52,024 nt of DNA from Fen-1077 sp964462865 (GTDB taxonomy: Bacteria > Chloroflexota > Dehalococcoidia > Dehalococcoidales > RBG-16-60-22), in NCBI GenBank assembly GCA_964462865.1, contig CAYWZO010000006.1:1-52024 (forward strand). Reading direction: 5' to 3'. Below are positions 1 to 7,671 of this stretch, piece by piece (within the stretch, counting starts at the first letter, position 1; every line of letters begins with the position of its first letter). A program made the translations under genes and the position numbers. The notes below the pieces were generated by a model. It worked only from the letters and a program-made list of their open reading frames with translations. It did not search any database and was not told where the DNA came from.

Positions 1-78
1 ACTCCGCGAAGGGTCTCGGAGTGGTGGGGTTGATACGTACGGCGCCCCGCCTTACCCCGAGTTTCTTCGTCGCGGAGT
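1..78. repeat. Imperfect inverted repeat at the window edge
   Basis: ACTCCGCGA at 1-9 is the exact reverse complement of TCGCGGAGT at 70-78, and the inner arms (CGAAGGGTCTCGG and CCGAGTTTCTTCG) pair at most positions. The result is a roughly 78-base hairpin with a GC-rich centre. It lies outside any gene, so it could be a dispersed palindromic repeat or the end of a mobile element. The left context is outside the window. Confidence 0.5.
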
Positions 79-191
79 TTACACTGAGCAAAGCGAACGT
101 GCTCATCAGAATAACATTTGATATCAAGCCTGTCGGGGGAGAGGAAAACTGTGAATCACTCCAACCGAAATTGAGTAAGACCTCGTTTTAA

Positions 192-206
192 CCGGTTCAA
201 AACCGG
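192..206 (-). terminator. Possible terminator of the nitroreductase gene
   Basis: On the minus strand a six-pair stem CCGGTT/AACCGG with a three-base loop lies 20 bases past the nitroreductase stop and is followed by TTAAAACG. The run of T is short, so this is a weak rho-independent terminator candidate. Confidence 0.35.
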
Positions 207-226
207 AAAGAATTATAAGCTTTCAG

Positions 227-820
227 CTAAAATTTATTGCGGTGGATAATGTCCGCCAGCTTCCGCTTGGGCACGTGCCGCACGCCCTTTTCGTCCACCT
301 GCACGGCGGTGACGTCGGTGGCGACCTCGGCCACCGGGCTTTCATCAGGGTAGCCCATGACGATGACCAGGGCGATATCGTAGTTGTCCGGGATGTCCAG
401 GACCGGCTTCAGGGCTTTTTCATCGAACATCAGCACCGGGCAGCAGCCGAGGCCCTGCTCCAGGGCCACCAGTATGATGTTCTCCGCCGCCATCCCCACA
501 TCATAATGCGATACCCTCCGGCGGTTCTCTCTCGCCTCCCAGTCCTTGTTAATCAGGACGATGATATAAGCCTTAGCCGTCTGGTCCGGCCGGGGGCCGC
601 CCTTGTCCGGGGGCAGCTTCACCGAGCCGCCGATGTTCTCGAATATCCCGGGCAGGACGGCAGCATCGTTAATCACGATGTACTCGCACACCTGGTCGTT
701 GCGGCCACTCGGGGCCAGCCGGGCGGCCTCCACGCACTTTTCCAGGACCTCATAAGGCACGGGCCTATCCTTAAATCGCCTGATTGACCGCCGCTTTACC
801 GCGGCTTCATACACGTTCAT
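227..820 (-). CDS. Nitroreductase family protein
   Basis: 197-residue FMN-dependent oxidoreductase of the nitroreductase fold, expected to be cytoplasmic and NAD(P)H-linked. The N-terminus carries the FMN phosphate-binding signature RRSIRRF (about residues 10-16) followed by the APSGRN segment (about 36-41). The C-terminal half has the MAAENIILVALEQGLG helix typical of the family and the closing VMGYPDE strand. Length is normal for the short nitroreductases of anaerobes. The substrate cannot be read from sequence; possibilities include nitro compounds, quinones or flavin reduction. It is last in a minus-strand run that begins with corA. Confidence 0.9.
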   Translation of the reverse strand: MNVYEAAVKRRSIRRFKDRPVPYEVLEKCVEAARLAPSGRNDQVCEYIVINDAAVLPGIFENIGGSVKLPPDKGGPRPDQTAKAYIIVLINKDWEARENRRRVSHYDVGMAAENIILVALEQGLGCCPVLMFDEKALKPVLDIPDNYDIALVIVMGYPDESPVAEVATDVTAVQVDEKGVRHVPKRKLADIIHRNKF

Positions 821-835
821 CGTTTTCCTCCCTTG

Positions 836-1354
836 TTAACATTTATCCCCCTCGCCTTCCCCGCTGACAGCCGATTGCTGACCACTAACCGCTATCTCCT
901 CCAGCTTCCGCCTCATCGCCTCCCAGTGCGTGCCCCGCCAGTAAATGCGGCGGCAGGCGGGACACTCCATGTACTGGTCCTGCGTGGCGAAAACATACGG
1001 CGGCACGCGGTTCCTGACCTCATCACGCACCCTTTCCATCAGGAGCTCATTGCATTCCAGGCAGAGCGTGAAGGGACGGGCCTGCCCCATAAGGTCGAAT
1101 TCAGCCAGGAGCTGCCGCATCTGCTGCTCCGGCACCTCGCTCCGGAAGAGCACCGCCTTGAGCCGCCCGCTGCCGACGACCCGCCTCTTCATAATTTCCG
1201 TATCGCGGGTCAGGATTATCCTGCCCTCGGCGAGCGCCTGCCTGACCATGGTAGCGTCGTCCTCGCCCGTGAAGAACAGGCTGTCGTATCCCATCATCCG
1301 GAGCCAGCCGGCCAGCCTGCCCACATTATGGTCGACGATGAACTTAAGCATCAA
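836..1354 (-). CDS. Mut7-C RNase domain protein with zinc ribbon
   Basis: 172-residue protein of the Mut7-C family (COG1656 type), a PIN-like nuclease domain followed by a zinc ribbon. Acidic residues expected of a PIN fold are visible in FIVDHNVG near the N-terminus, in GEDDA, and in LTRDTEI in the middle. Two CxxC pairs, CLEC and CPAC, sit in the C-terminal half and should bind one zinc. RNase activity is inferred for the family. The start is TTG at 1354 or ATG three bases downstream. The last 15 residues are Ser/Gly/Glu-rich and probably disordered. Confidence 0.82.
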   Translation of the reverse strand: MMLKFIVDHNVGRLAGWLRMMGYDSLFFTGEDDATMVRQALAEGRIILTRDTEIMKRRVVGSGRLKAVLFRSEVPEQQMRQLLAEFDLMGQARPFTLCLECNELLMERVRDEVRNRVPPYVFATQDQYMECPACRRIYWRGTHWEAMRRKLEEIAVSGQQSAVSGEGEGDKC

Positions 1355-1383
1355 CTCAAAGCTTGATAAGTCTTAGCTATAAA

Positions 1384-2154
1384 TTATAAATTTATCCGCA
1401 TCCCTTCCCGGCCGAGCTGGATATCCGCCTTCAGGGTGCCGGCCACCGCGGCGAGTTCGATTTCCAGTTCCTTTTCATCCATGGGGTTGGCGTGTACCGT
1501 GACCACGCGGGGCAGGTAGCCTTTAAGTTCGCGGAAGCTCTCCAGCTCTTTCTGTAGCAGGGCGGGAGTGAGGTGTCCGGTCTGAATCGAAAAATCCAGA
1601 TGCTCACTAATCGCCGTGACCTCGATAATTAGCAAATCGGGCGATACCTGCCGCCAGCATTCGGTCAGTCCCGGCCCGGTATCCGAGGTATAGAACATTT
1701 TCTTCCCGTTTGTAGTGGTAATCTGGAAGCCTGCAGACGGCACGGTATGATTCATCGTCACCGGTAATACCTGATAGCCCGCGATGGATAACTCCTGCCC
1801 CGGAGTGATGACATTGAATTTGAAAGCCGGTTTCGGTGGAGGTATCTTCGTGAAATCGGGATACAGCGCTTCATCGGCATAATGAGCGGCCAGGTCGCTG
1901 AAAACGGATTGTAAGGCATATATATCCAGGCAGTTTCCCATAAGATAAAAATTCATGCCCAGGGCCGGCAGGTCCTTGACATGGTCGTAATGCCGGTGGG
2001 TCAGCAGGACCGCCTTAAGTTGCTGCTGCGCCTCTAAGGACAGCGTCGAAGTCAGCGCCCCGGCATCTATCGCCAGGACATCATCGATGAGCAGGCAGGC
2101 GTACCTCATTTCTTTAGTCTCAACCTTATGTGCGCCCAGAATCTCTATCTTCAT
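1384..2154 (-). CDS. MBL-fold metallo-hydrolase, RNase Z-like
   Basis: 256-residue metallo-beta-lactamase-fold hydrolase. The HxHxDH metal motif is present as HRHYDH (residues 53-58), preceded by the strand ending AIDAG. Further likely ligands are the Asp in TSDTGPG and the His in VTVHANP. The overall pattern resembles RNase Z and PhnP-like phosphodiesterases, but the long exosite arm of tRNase Z is not visible, so tRNA 3' processing is not claimed. The 30-base gap to the Mut7-C gene suggests co-transcription. Substrate unknown. Confidence 0.85.
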   Translation of the reverse strand: MKIEILGAHKVETKEMRYACLLIDDVLAIDAGALTSTLSLEAQQQLKAVLLTHRHYDHVKDLPALGMNFYLMGNCLDIYALQSVFSDLAAHYADEALYPDFTKIPPPKPAFKFNVITPGQELSIAGYQVLPVTMNHTVPSAGFQITTTNGKKMFYTSDTGPGLTECWRQVSPDLLIIEVTAISEHLDFSIQTGHLTPALLQKELESFRELKGYLPRVVTVHANPMDEKELEIELAAVAGTLKADIQLGREGMRINL

Positions 2155-2166
2155 TATCTTTATCCT

Positions 2167-2832
2167 TTACTCCGTGATTAGAAACGGATTATAGCTGGTC
2201 TGATAATCGTATGCGTCGACGCCTTCCTTCTGCTTTAACCACCTGACGATGGCGTAGGTGGCCGGTGTGGCCATAGCCTCGATGGCTACTTTAGCCCACC
2301 AGTGGTTCCATATCATTACCGGCGCGAAGGACGGGGTGCCGATAAAAGCCACGACGATGAAAATCGAGGTGTCAAAAGCCTGCCCCACCACCGTCGAGCC
2401 GATGGTCCGGCTCCACAGCCAGCGTCCCCGGGTCAGCACTTTCATCCGGGAAAGGACGAAGGAGTTGACGAACTCCCCGGCCAGGTAGCCCGCGAAAGAA
2501 GCCAGCAGCAGCCGCGGCGTGTAGCCCAGGATGCTCTCGTAAGCCGCCTGCCCCTCCCAGAAGCCGGCCGCCGGCAGTATCTGCCCCACCCAGGCGAAAA
2601 ATACAAAAACCAGGTTGCAGGAGAAGCCGAGCCAGATGACCCGCCGTGCTACCCGGTAGCCGTAGACCTCGGTGAGAATATCGCCGAAGATATAGCTTAC
2701 CGGAAAAACGAAGATAGCCGCCGGTAGCACCACCGGCCCCAGGCTGACGATTTTTACCGCGATGATATTAGCCGTGATAAGACAGGTGATGAATACCGCG
2801 ATGACCACCACTAGGCGGTAGGATATTTTCAT
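2167..2832 (-). CDS. yhhQ: Queuosine precursor transporter, YhhQ family
   Basis: 221-residue integral membrane protein of the VUT/YhhQ family (COG1738), which imports queuosine precursors such as preQ0 or preQ1 for tRNA wobble modification. About six hydrophobic segments are visible. Diagnostic stretches are TANIIAVKIV near residue 20, PVSYIFGDILTEVYGY (about 44-59) and the C-terminal KVAIEAMATPATYAIV. Only four bases separate it from corA and 12 from the hydrolase downstream, so it lies in the same minus-strand transcript. Importing precursor suggests salvage rather than synthesis of queuosine; no que genes are in this window. Confidence 0.88.
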   Translation of the reverse strand: MKISYRLVVVIAVFITCLITANIIAVKIVSLGPVVLPAAIFVFPVSYIFGDILTEVYGYRVARRVIWLGFSCNLVFVFFAWVGQILPAAGFWEGQAAYESILGYTPRLLLASFAGYLAGEFVNSFVLSRMKVLTRGRWLWSRTIGSTVVGQAFDTSIFIVVAFIGTPSFAPVMIWNHWWAKVAIEAMATPATYAIVRWLKQKEGVDAYDYQTSYNPFLITE

Positions 2833-2835
2833 CTC

Positions 2836-3834
2836 TTAAATCCAGCGCCGGTGGCGGAAATAAATCAGCATCCCGCCCGCAACCAGCCCCATGATAACCA
2901 GCAGAATGATAAACGTATGATAGCTGCCTATTTCCAGGCCGCCCGGCAAAATCACGTTCATGCCGTAAAGGCTGGAGACCAGCAGGAAAGGCAACACTAT
3001 GGCGGAAAAGATAGCCAGTATCCGTGAAACGCGATTGATACGGTAAGTGGCCAGGGTATAATCGGTATCCTTGAAGACCTCGATGACATCTCTCGCCTCG
3101 TCCAGCGTGGCGCATATCTTGTCCATGTGGTCCATGAGGTCATCGTAATAAGCGGTCACGTCCACCTTGCTGAAACGCTTGAGCTTGTTCTCCATCTCGA
3201 CGAAGATGGCCCGCGTCGGGAGCATGACCGCCCGCTGGGTGATAATGTCCCGGCGCAAAATACTGATTTCCCTGGCCGCCTCTATCTCCTCATCGAAGAC
3301 CGAGTCCTCCAGGTCTTCAATCAGGCTCAATATCTTGTCCAGCACCGGGAAATAGGAGTCTATGGTGCGGTCGAGGATACGGTAAAGCAGGAATCCCGAG
3401 CCGCCGCTGAAGTACTCCTGCCGCGCGTCCTCGTTGGCCTGGCAATCGCGGAAGAGCGCCACCATCGTCTTGAGCTCGCCGGTATGTATCGTCACCAGGA
3501 GGTTTTCCGCACAGAAGGCCGACCACTGCCTTTTGCTGGCGATACGGGTGGCCTTGTCGTAGAGCGGATAATGGAAGATAAAAAACAGGTAGCCGGGGAA
3601 TACATCGATTTTCGAGATTTGCTTGCGGCTAAGGCAGTCGTCCAGGGCCATCTCGTGGAAGTTATAGGTCTTGGCCAGCCAGGCGGTCTCCCGCTCGGTC
3701 GGTGCCTGTATGTTCACCCAGGTCAGGTCGCCCCAGGTAATCGTCTCGACGTGCAGCGGTTCTTCCCGGGCCTTCTCCTGTTTGATTTCCTTTTTTTTAC
3801 CTATGTCCCAGCGCCAGCCAATCCTTTTTGCCAT
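2836..3834 (-). CDS. corA: CorA family divalent metal transporter
   Basis: 332-residue CorA-type Mg2+/Co2+ channel, acting as a pentamer in the cytoplasmic membrane. The long cytoplasmic N-terminal domain precedes two C-terminal membrane helices. The selectivity motif YGMN ends the first helix (GMN at about residues 291-293), and the usual loop follows as VILPGGLEIG. The acidic linker LIEDLEDSVFDEEIEAAREI is the family's long stalk helix. The short C-terminus ends in the basic run FRHRRWI, as in other CorA proteins. First gene of a likely five-gene minus-strand run. Confidence 0.93.
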   Translation of the reverse strand: MAKRIGWRWDIGKKKEIKQEKAREEPLHVETITWGDLTWVNIQAPTERETAWLAKTYNFHEMALDDCLSRKQISKIDVFPGYLFFIFHYPLYDKATRIASKRQWSAFCAENLLVTIHTGELKTMVALFRDCQANEDARQEYFSGGSGFLLYRILDRTIDSYFPVLDKILSLIEDLEDSVFDEEIEAAREISILRRDIITQRAVMLPTRAIFVEMENKLKRFSKVDVTAYYDDLMDHMDKICATLDEARDVIEVFKDTDYTLATYRINRVSRILAIFSAIVLPFLLVSSLYGMNVILPGGLEIGSYHTFIILLVIMGLVAGGMLIYFRHRRWI

Positions 3835-4093
3835 CGTCGCAGCCTTTCAAGCTGGATTATCTAAATATTTTAGCACAATTACATAATATTGATAAATACC
3901 CTTTCCGTACCCGGTACTCTAAAAAAGGTAAATGTGCTCAAGTTATGTATTTCATAAAATCGGTAATATTATTCACCACAGCGCTTTCTGCAGTTTCCCC
4001 GCGGCTTTCGGGGCACAATTGGGTGTTTTCCATCGAAAATTTAGGGTTAGCACCTAATTGTTCTTACCAACGGTAAAGTATATTAAAACTGGT
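3835..4093. other. Intergenic region between corA and an assembly gap
   Basis: 259 bases that are AT-rich compared with the flanking genes. No convincing ORF, RNA gene or strong hairpin was seen. It should contain the corA promoter on the minus strand, but no consensus -35/-10 pair stands out. Confidence 0.5.
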
Positions 4094-4193
4094 NNNNNNN
4101 NNNNNNNNNNNNNNNNNNNNNNNNNNNNNNNNNNNNNNNNNNNNNNNNNNNNNNNNNNNNNNNNNNNNNNNNNNNNNNNNNNNNNNNNNNNNN
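4094..4193. other. Assembly gap, 100 N
   Basis: Exactly 100 N, the conventional placeholder for a gap of unknown size. The flanking sequences share no obvious overlap, so this one may be a real gap. Confidence 0.98.
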
Positions 4194-4214
4194 TCCCGGG
4201 AACCACACCCAATA

Positions 4215-5486
4215 TTATATCCTTTCGATAATCGTGGCCATGCCCTGCCCGCCGCCGATGCACAGCGTCGCCAGGCCATATTTGAGGCCGCGTCTCTTCA
4301 TCTCGTGCATGAGCGTGACGAGAATCCTGGCGCCGGTACAGCCGATGGGGTGCCCCAGCGAGATGCCGCCGCCGTGGAGGTTGGTCTTGCTCATATCGAT
4401 GTCCAGCTCCCGGATGCAGCCCAGCGACTGGGAGGCGAAGGCCTCGTTCAGCTCGATGTAGTCCATGTCCTGTAAAGTCAGGCCGGCCAGCTTGAGCGCT
4501 TTCTTCGTCGCCGGGACGACGCCCAGCCCCATGTAAGCCGGGTCGACGCCGCCGGCGGCGTAGGCCCGTATGCTCGCCATCGGTTTCAGGCCGAGCGCCT
4601 GCGCTTTGGCCGCTGACATGATGACCAGCGCCGCGCCGGCGTCCGTTATCGCCGAGGCATTGCCGGCGGTAACGGCACCGTCCGCCTTGAAGACCGTGGG
4701 CAGCTTGCCCAGAAGCTCCATCGAAGTCTCCCGCGGGTGCTCATCGGTATCGAACATCCTGGTCTCACGCTTGACTTTTACCTCCACCGGTACGATTTCT
4801 TCCTTGAAGGTGCCGTTCTTGATGGCCGCCATGGCACGGTTGTTGCTCTCCAGGGCGAACCTGTCCTGCTCCTCGCGCGTAATGCCGTATTTCACGGCGA
4901 TGTTCTCCGAGGTCACGCCCATGTGGTAGTTGTAGAATATCTCCCAGAGGCCGTCGTGGACCATGCCGTCCACCATCTCGGCGTTGAACATCCTGGCCCC
5001 CCACCTCATCCTGGGAACGTAGTAAGGGACCGCGCTCATGTTCTCGATGCCGCCGGCTACCACGACCTCGGCGTCACCGGCCTTGATGGCCTGGGCCGCC
5101 AGGGCCACCGCTTTCATGCCGGAGGCGCAGATTTTATTGACCGTGATGGCATTGACCTCTTTCGGCACCCCGGCGTAGATGGCGGCCTGCCGGCCCGGGT
5201 TCTGGCCCTGACCCCCCTGGATAACATTCCCCATGATTACCTCGTCAATCAGCACCTCCTGGAGAGAGTCGTCCCAGTTGGCGTACTTCTTCTCCAGCTC
5301 GATTACCCCCTGGTCCTTCAGCGCCTCGGGCGCGTAGCTGGCGTCCCCCTTGGGTTTCAGGCCTGCCCTTTTCAGCGCCTCCTGGATGACGATGGCCCCC
5401 AGTCTGACCGCCGGGACATCCTGCAGGGCGCCCCCGTAGTTGCCGATGGCGGTCCTGACACCGCTGACAATTACCGCTTCGTTCAT
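4215..5486 (-). CDS. Thiolase, acetyl-CoA acetyltransferase type
   Basis: 423-residue thiolase that condenses or cleaves acyl-CoA. The nucleophilic cysteine lies in NKICASGMKAV (Cys120), the catalytic His in GHPIGCTGAR and the second Cys in ATLCIGGGQG near the C-terminus. The usual thiolase is about 390 residues with the nucleophile near 88-90. Here about 30 extra residues (roughly 45-75, rich in Lys, Glu and Asp) precede it. With the adjacent SDR gene it suggests beta-oxidation or 3-hydroxyacyl-CoA metabolism, but the N gap between them prevents proof of an operon. Biosynthetic and degradative thiolases cannot be told apart here. Confidence 0.93.
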   Translation of the reverse strand: MNEAVIVSGVRTAIGNYGGALQDVPAVRLGAIVIQEALKRAGLKPKGDASYAPEALKDQGVIELEKKYANWDDSLQEVLIDEVIMGNVIQGGQGQNPGRQAAIYAGVPKEVNAITVNKICASGMKAVALAAQAIKAGDAEVVVAGGIENMSAVPYYVPRMRWGARMFNAEMVDGMVHDGLWEIFYNYHMGVTSENIAVKYGITREEQDRFALESNNRAMAAIKNGTFKEEIVPVEVKVKRETRMFDTDEHPRETSMELLGKLPTVFKADGAVTAGNASAITDAGAALVIMSAAKAQALGLKPMASIRAYAAGGVDPAYMGLGVVPATKKALKLAGLTLQDMDYIELNEAFASQSLGCIRELDIDMSKTNLHGGGISLGHPIGCTGARILVTLMHEMKRRGLKYGLATLCIGGGQGMATIIERI

Positions 5487-5509
5487 TTAGTTGCACTCCT
5501 TTTCTTCAT

Positions 5510-5524
5510 TTGTCATTGCGAGGC
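5510..5524. repeat. End of a dispersed GTCATTGCGAG repeat cut by a gap
   Basis: TTGTCATTGCGAGGC just before the second N run matches the arm GTCATTGCGAG of the palindromic repeat at 49790-49878. A multi-copy repeat at this contig end is a plausible cause of the assembly break. Confidence 0.65.
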
Positions 5525-5624
5525 NNNNNNNNNNNNNNNNNNNNNNNNNNNNNNNNNNNNNNNNNNNNNNNNNNNNNNNNNNNNNNNNNNNNNNNNNNNN
5601 NNNNNNNNNNNNNNNNNNNNNNNN
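5525..5624. other. Assembly gap, 100 N
   Basis: Exactly 100 N. The left flank ends inside a dispersed palindromic repeat. The right flank starts 9 bases before the stop of the SDR gene. Confidence 0.98.
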
Positions 5625-5633
5625 ATTAATTCA

Positions 5634-6392
5634 CTAAAACGTAAACAATCCGGCCCCGCCGCTTATCTCGATGGCCTCGCCTGTAATATAACTCGATTCC
5701 TCGGAAGCCAGGAAAACGAGCAGGTTGCTGACCTCCTGCGGTGTGCCGGGACGGCGCATGGCCATGCGCTTATTGATGCGCTCGCGGAACTCCGGCGCCA
5801 CCTCGAAGTAAGCGCCGCCTTCCACCATCCCCAGCACCATGGCGTTGCAGGTGACCCCCTTGCGCGCCCCTTCCAGGGCCACCGTCTTGGCCAGGCCGAT
5901 AAGCCCCGCCTTGGTGGCCGCGTAGCTGCACTGGCCGAAACCGCCCATCGTTCCCGTAATCGAGGAGACGACGATGACACGCCCCCACCCGCGCTCCAGC
6001 ATCCCCGGCAGACAGCACTTTATCACGTTGAAAGCCCCCGTCAGGTTCACCGCCACGTCCCGCTCCCAGTCCTCGCCTTTCATATTGACTATCGTTACCG
6101 CCCGCACGATGCCGAAGGCGGCGTTGCTGACAAGTATTGCCACCGGGCCAAGCTCTCTTTCCACCTCCTTCACACCTTCCCGCACTTCCTCGAAGTTCGA
6201 CACATCCATTTTCAGGGCCAGCGACTTCCTGCCCATGTCTCTGATTTTCGCCGCTACTTCCTCCGCCTTCTCGAAATGCCGGTACGCCGCCACTGCCACG
6301 TCACATCCGGCCTTCGCCAGTGACAGGCAATGCACGCCGCCCAGCCCCCCGGAGCCGCCCGTGACCAGGGCCACCTTGCCTTCCATGCCCAT
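5634..6392 (-). CDS. SDR family oxidoreductase, FabG-like
   Basis: 252-residue classical short-chain dehydrogenase/reductase. The Rossmann glycine motif TGGSGGLG occupies residues 11-18, the NNAG-equivalent is NAAFG (90-94), the catalytic Ser is in VVSSITG (about 143-144), and the YxxxK pair is Tyr157/Lys161 in SYAATK. The C-terminal ITGEAIEISGGAG is the usual substrate-loop strand. It is likely a 3-oxoacyl-ACP or 3-hydroxyacyl-CoA dehydrogenase given the thiolase next door, but the substrate is not determined. The ATG at 6392 is kept as start; an ATG two codons later is equally possible. Confidence 0.9.
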   Translation of the reverse strand: MGMEGKVALVTGGSGGLGGVHCLSLAKAGCDVAVAAYRHFEKAEEVAAKIRDMGRKSLALKMDVSNFEEVREGVKEVERELGPVAILVSNAAFGIVRAVTIVNMKGEDWERDVAVNLTGAFNVIKCCLPGMLERGWGRVIVVSSITGTMGGFGQCSYAATKAGLIGLAKTVALEGARKGVTCNAMVLGMVEGGAYFEVAPEFRERINKRMAMRRPGTPQEVSNLLVFLASEESSYITGEAIEISGGAGLFTF

Positions 6393-6582
6393 GATTGCTC
6401 TCCTCCGATACGCCGTTATAACCCTATCTGTGACAGTCCCGGCGGCCCTGACCCCGCAAGCGCAGTTACTGGCTCATCCGCCAGGACACCGTAACTCGGG
6501 GGGCTTGCCGCGATATGAAGAACGCCAATATGAATTTTAGCAGAAGGCCTGCCAGCCGTCAAAAAAATTTTCCGCTATGTAC

Positions 6583-6611
6583 TTGCATATATAACGAAGT
6601 TATGCTAGACT
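6583..6611 (+). promoter_or_regulatory. Candidate sigma70 promoter for wtpBCA
   Basis: TTGCAT (6583-6588) and TAGACT (6606-6611) are separated by 17 bases. The spacer contains a small palindrome ATAAC-GAA-GTTAT (6591-6603), which could be an operator half. The predicted start of transcription is near 6618, at the left edge of the ModE-like site. Confidence 0.5.
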
Positions 6612-6617
6612 CTAGAA

Positions 6618-6641
6618 CGTTATAACTTTATTTATATAACG
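6618..6641 (+). promoter_or_regulatory. ModE-like molybdate/tungstate operator
   Basis: CGTTATA (6618-6624) and TATAACG (6635-6641) form a perfect inverted repeat with a 10-base spacer. This matches, from memory, the half-sites and spacing of ModE operators of the CGNTATATA-N6-TATATAACG type. It overlaps the predicted transcription start, as expected for repression when molybdate or tungstate is plentiful. No modE gene is in the window, so the regulator is inferred. Confidence 0.6.
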
Positions 6642-6760
6642 GTCGCAGAAAAACAGTTCTCCGAGCCGTATCTCCCAAAGGGCAAACCCATGGAGACCGG
6701 CCGGTAGAGTATAGCTGTAAACGATAACACCTCCCTTATTGGGGAGGGAGGATTATATCC
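6640..6760 (+). promoter_or_regulatory. Candidate structured 5' leader of wtpB
   Basis: The leader can form an outer stem ACGGTC/GAGCCGT, then TCTCC...GGAGA enclosing GGG-CAAA-CCC (6676-6701), then the palindrome CCGGCCGG, then a strong hairpin CCTCCC/GGGAGG (6731-6750). A leader this long and structured ahead of a metal-oxyanion transporter suggests RNA-level control. It does not match the Moco riboswitch or c-di-GMP-I consensus as I remember them, so its class is unknown. Confidence 0.35.
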
Positions 6761-6867
6761 ATATCGATATAGGGTAATTTGCTTTTATTGTTACTTTTTT
6801 ACCACTTTTCCGCCCAATTCCGCTTTTAAGCGAGTTCAATGACGATAAAAGGAGATACGCAGGAGAT

Positions 6868-7671
6868 TTGTCTTTCCTAAAATTTCTTAGCAAGAACCGG
6901 CTAACAGTTACCTTCATACTTTTGGGGTTGCTGATATTCCTCTTCGTTGTCATACCCCTGGGCAAAATGATATTTGCTTCTGCCTCAGAGGCACAGATAC
7001 TTTGGCAGACTATTTTGGACTCTGAGGTAACTGGTGCCATTGGGCTTACGTTATTCGCAGCCCTGATAGCCACACTAGTCGGATTCTTGCTTGGTGTACC
7101 TCTAGCCTATTTGCTGGCCAGGCATAATTTCGCAGGCAAAAAGCTCGTAGAAGGATTGATCGATGTTCCCATTGTAGTGCCTCATACCGCAGCCGGGATT
7201 GCGCTTCTCTTTGTATTCGGGCAACGGTTCTTTATGGGGCAAGCCTTTAAAACGGTTGGTATCACATTCATTGATTCTATAGCCGGCATTATTATCGCGA
7301 TGTTATTTGTCAGCATTCCGTTTTTGATAGATTCAGCCAAAGAAGGTTTTAAAAAAGTAGATGTTAGACTAGAGAAGGTAGCGCGCACTTTAGGGGCTTC
7401 ACCCTGGCAGGCTTTTTTCAGGATCTCATTCCCGCTGGCATGGCGCAGTATTCTCGCCGGAAACATCATGATGTGGGCGCGCGGAATAAGCGAATTCGGG
7501 GCCGTAATCATACTGGCCTACCATCCAATGATAGCTCCCGTTCTCGTTTACGAGAGGTTCGAAACGTACGGACTCGATTATGCCCGACCGATAGCTGTGT
7601 TGCTTATTCTCGTGAGCGTGCTGGTATTCATCGTGTTGAGAACCCTGGCCTACAGGGGTGATAAGTCATGA
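6868..7671 (+). CDS. wtpB: Tungstate/molybdate ABC transporter permease
   Basis: 267-residue permease of the ModB/WtpB type, with about six membrane helices and the ABC-facing EAA-like loop VARTLGASPWQAFFRISFPL (about residues 169-188). It forms the membrane channel for oxyanion uptake with the ATPase and binding protein encoded next. The start is TTG at 6868 with AGGAG very close upstream. No in-frame ATG exists before the first membrane helix, so TTG is the best choice. It overlaps wtpC by four bases. Gene order B-C-A differs from the common A-B-C order. Confidence 0.92.
   Translation: MSFLKFLSKNRLTVTFILLGLLIFLFVVIPLGKMIFASASEAQILWQTILDSEVTGAIGLTLFAALIATLVGFLLGVPLAYLLARHNFAGKKLVEGLIDVPIVVPHTAAGIALLFVFGQRFFMGQAFKTVGITFIDSIAGIIIAMLFVSIPFLIDSAKEGFKKVDVRLEKVARTLGASPWQAFFRISFPLAWRSILAGNIMMWARGISEFGAVIILAYHPMIAPVLVYERFETYGLDYARPIAVLLILVSVLVFIVLRTLAYRGDKS

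Larger units (their letters stand above)
6393..6867 (+). other. Intergenic control region of the tungstate transporter
   Basis: 475 bases between the divergent SDR gene and wtpB. It holds a candidate promoter (6583-6611), a ModE-like operator (6618-6641), and a transcribed leader of about 250 bases with two clear hairpins (6676-6701 and 6731-6750). No protein-coding ORF was seen. Confidence 0.7.

Noticed and set aside
4737..6323. Long plus-strand ORF crossing the second N gap
   Set aside because: It runs antisense to the thiolase and SDR genes through the Ns; typical shadow of GC-rich genes.
6676..6701. AAAGGGCAAACCC in the wtpB leader resembles the core of the c-di-GMP-I (GEMM) riboswitch
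   Set aside because: The second conserved block (GACGCAAAGCC) does not follow, so the aptamer core cannot form.
6640..6867. Moco/Tuco riboswitch ahead of the tungstate transporter
   Set aside because: The conserved Moco core sequences I remember from the E. coli moaA leader are not present. It remains an unclassified leader.
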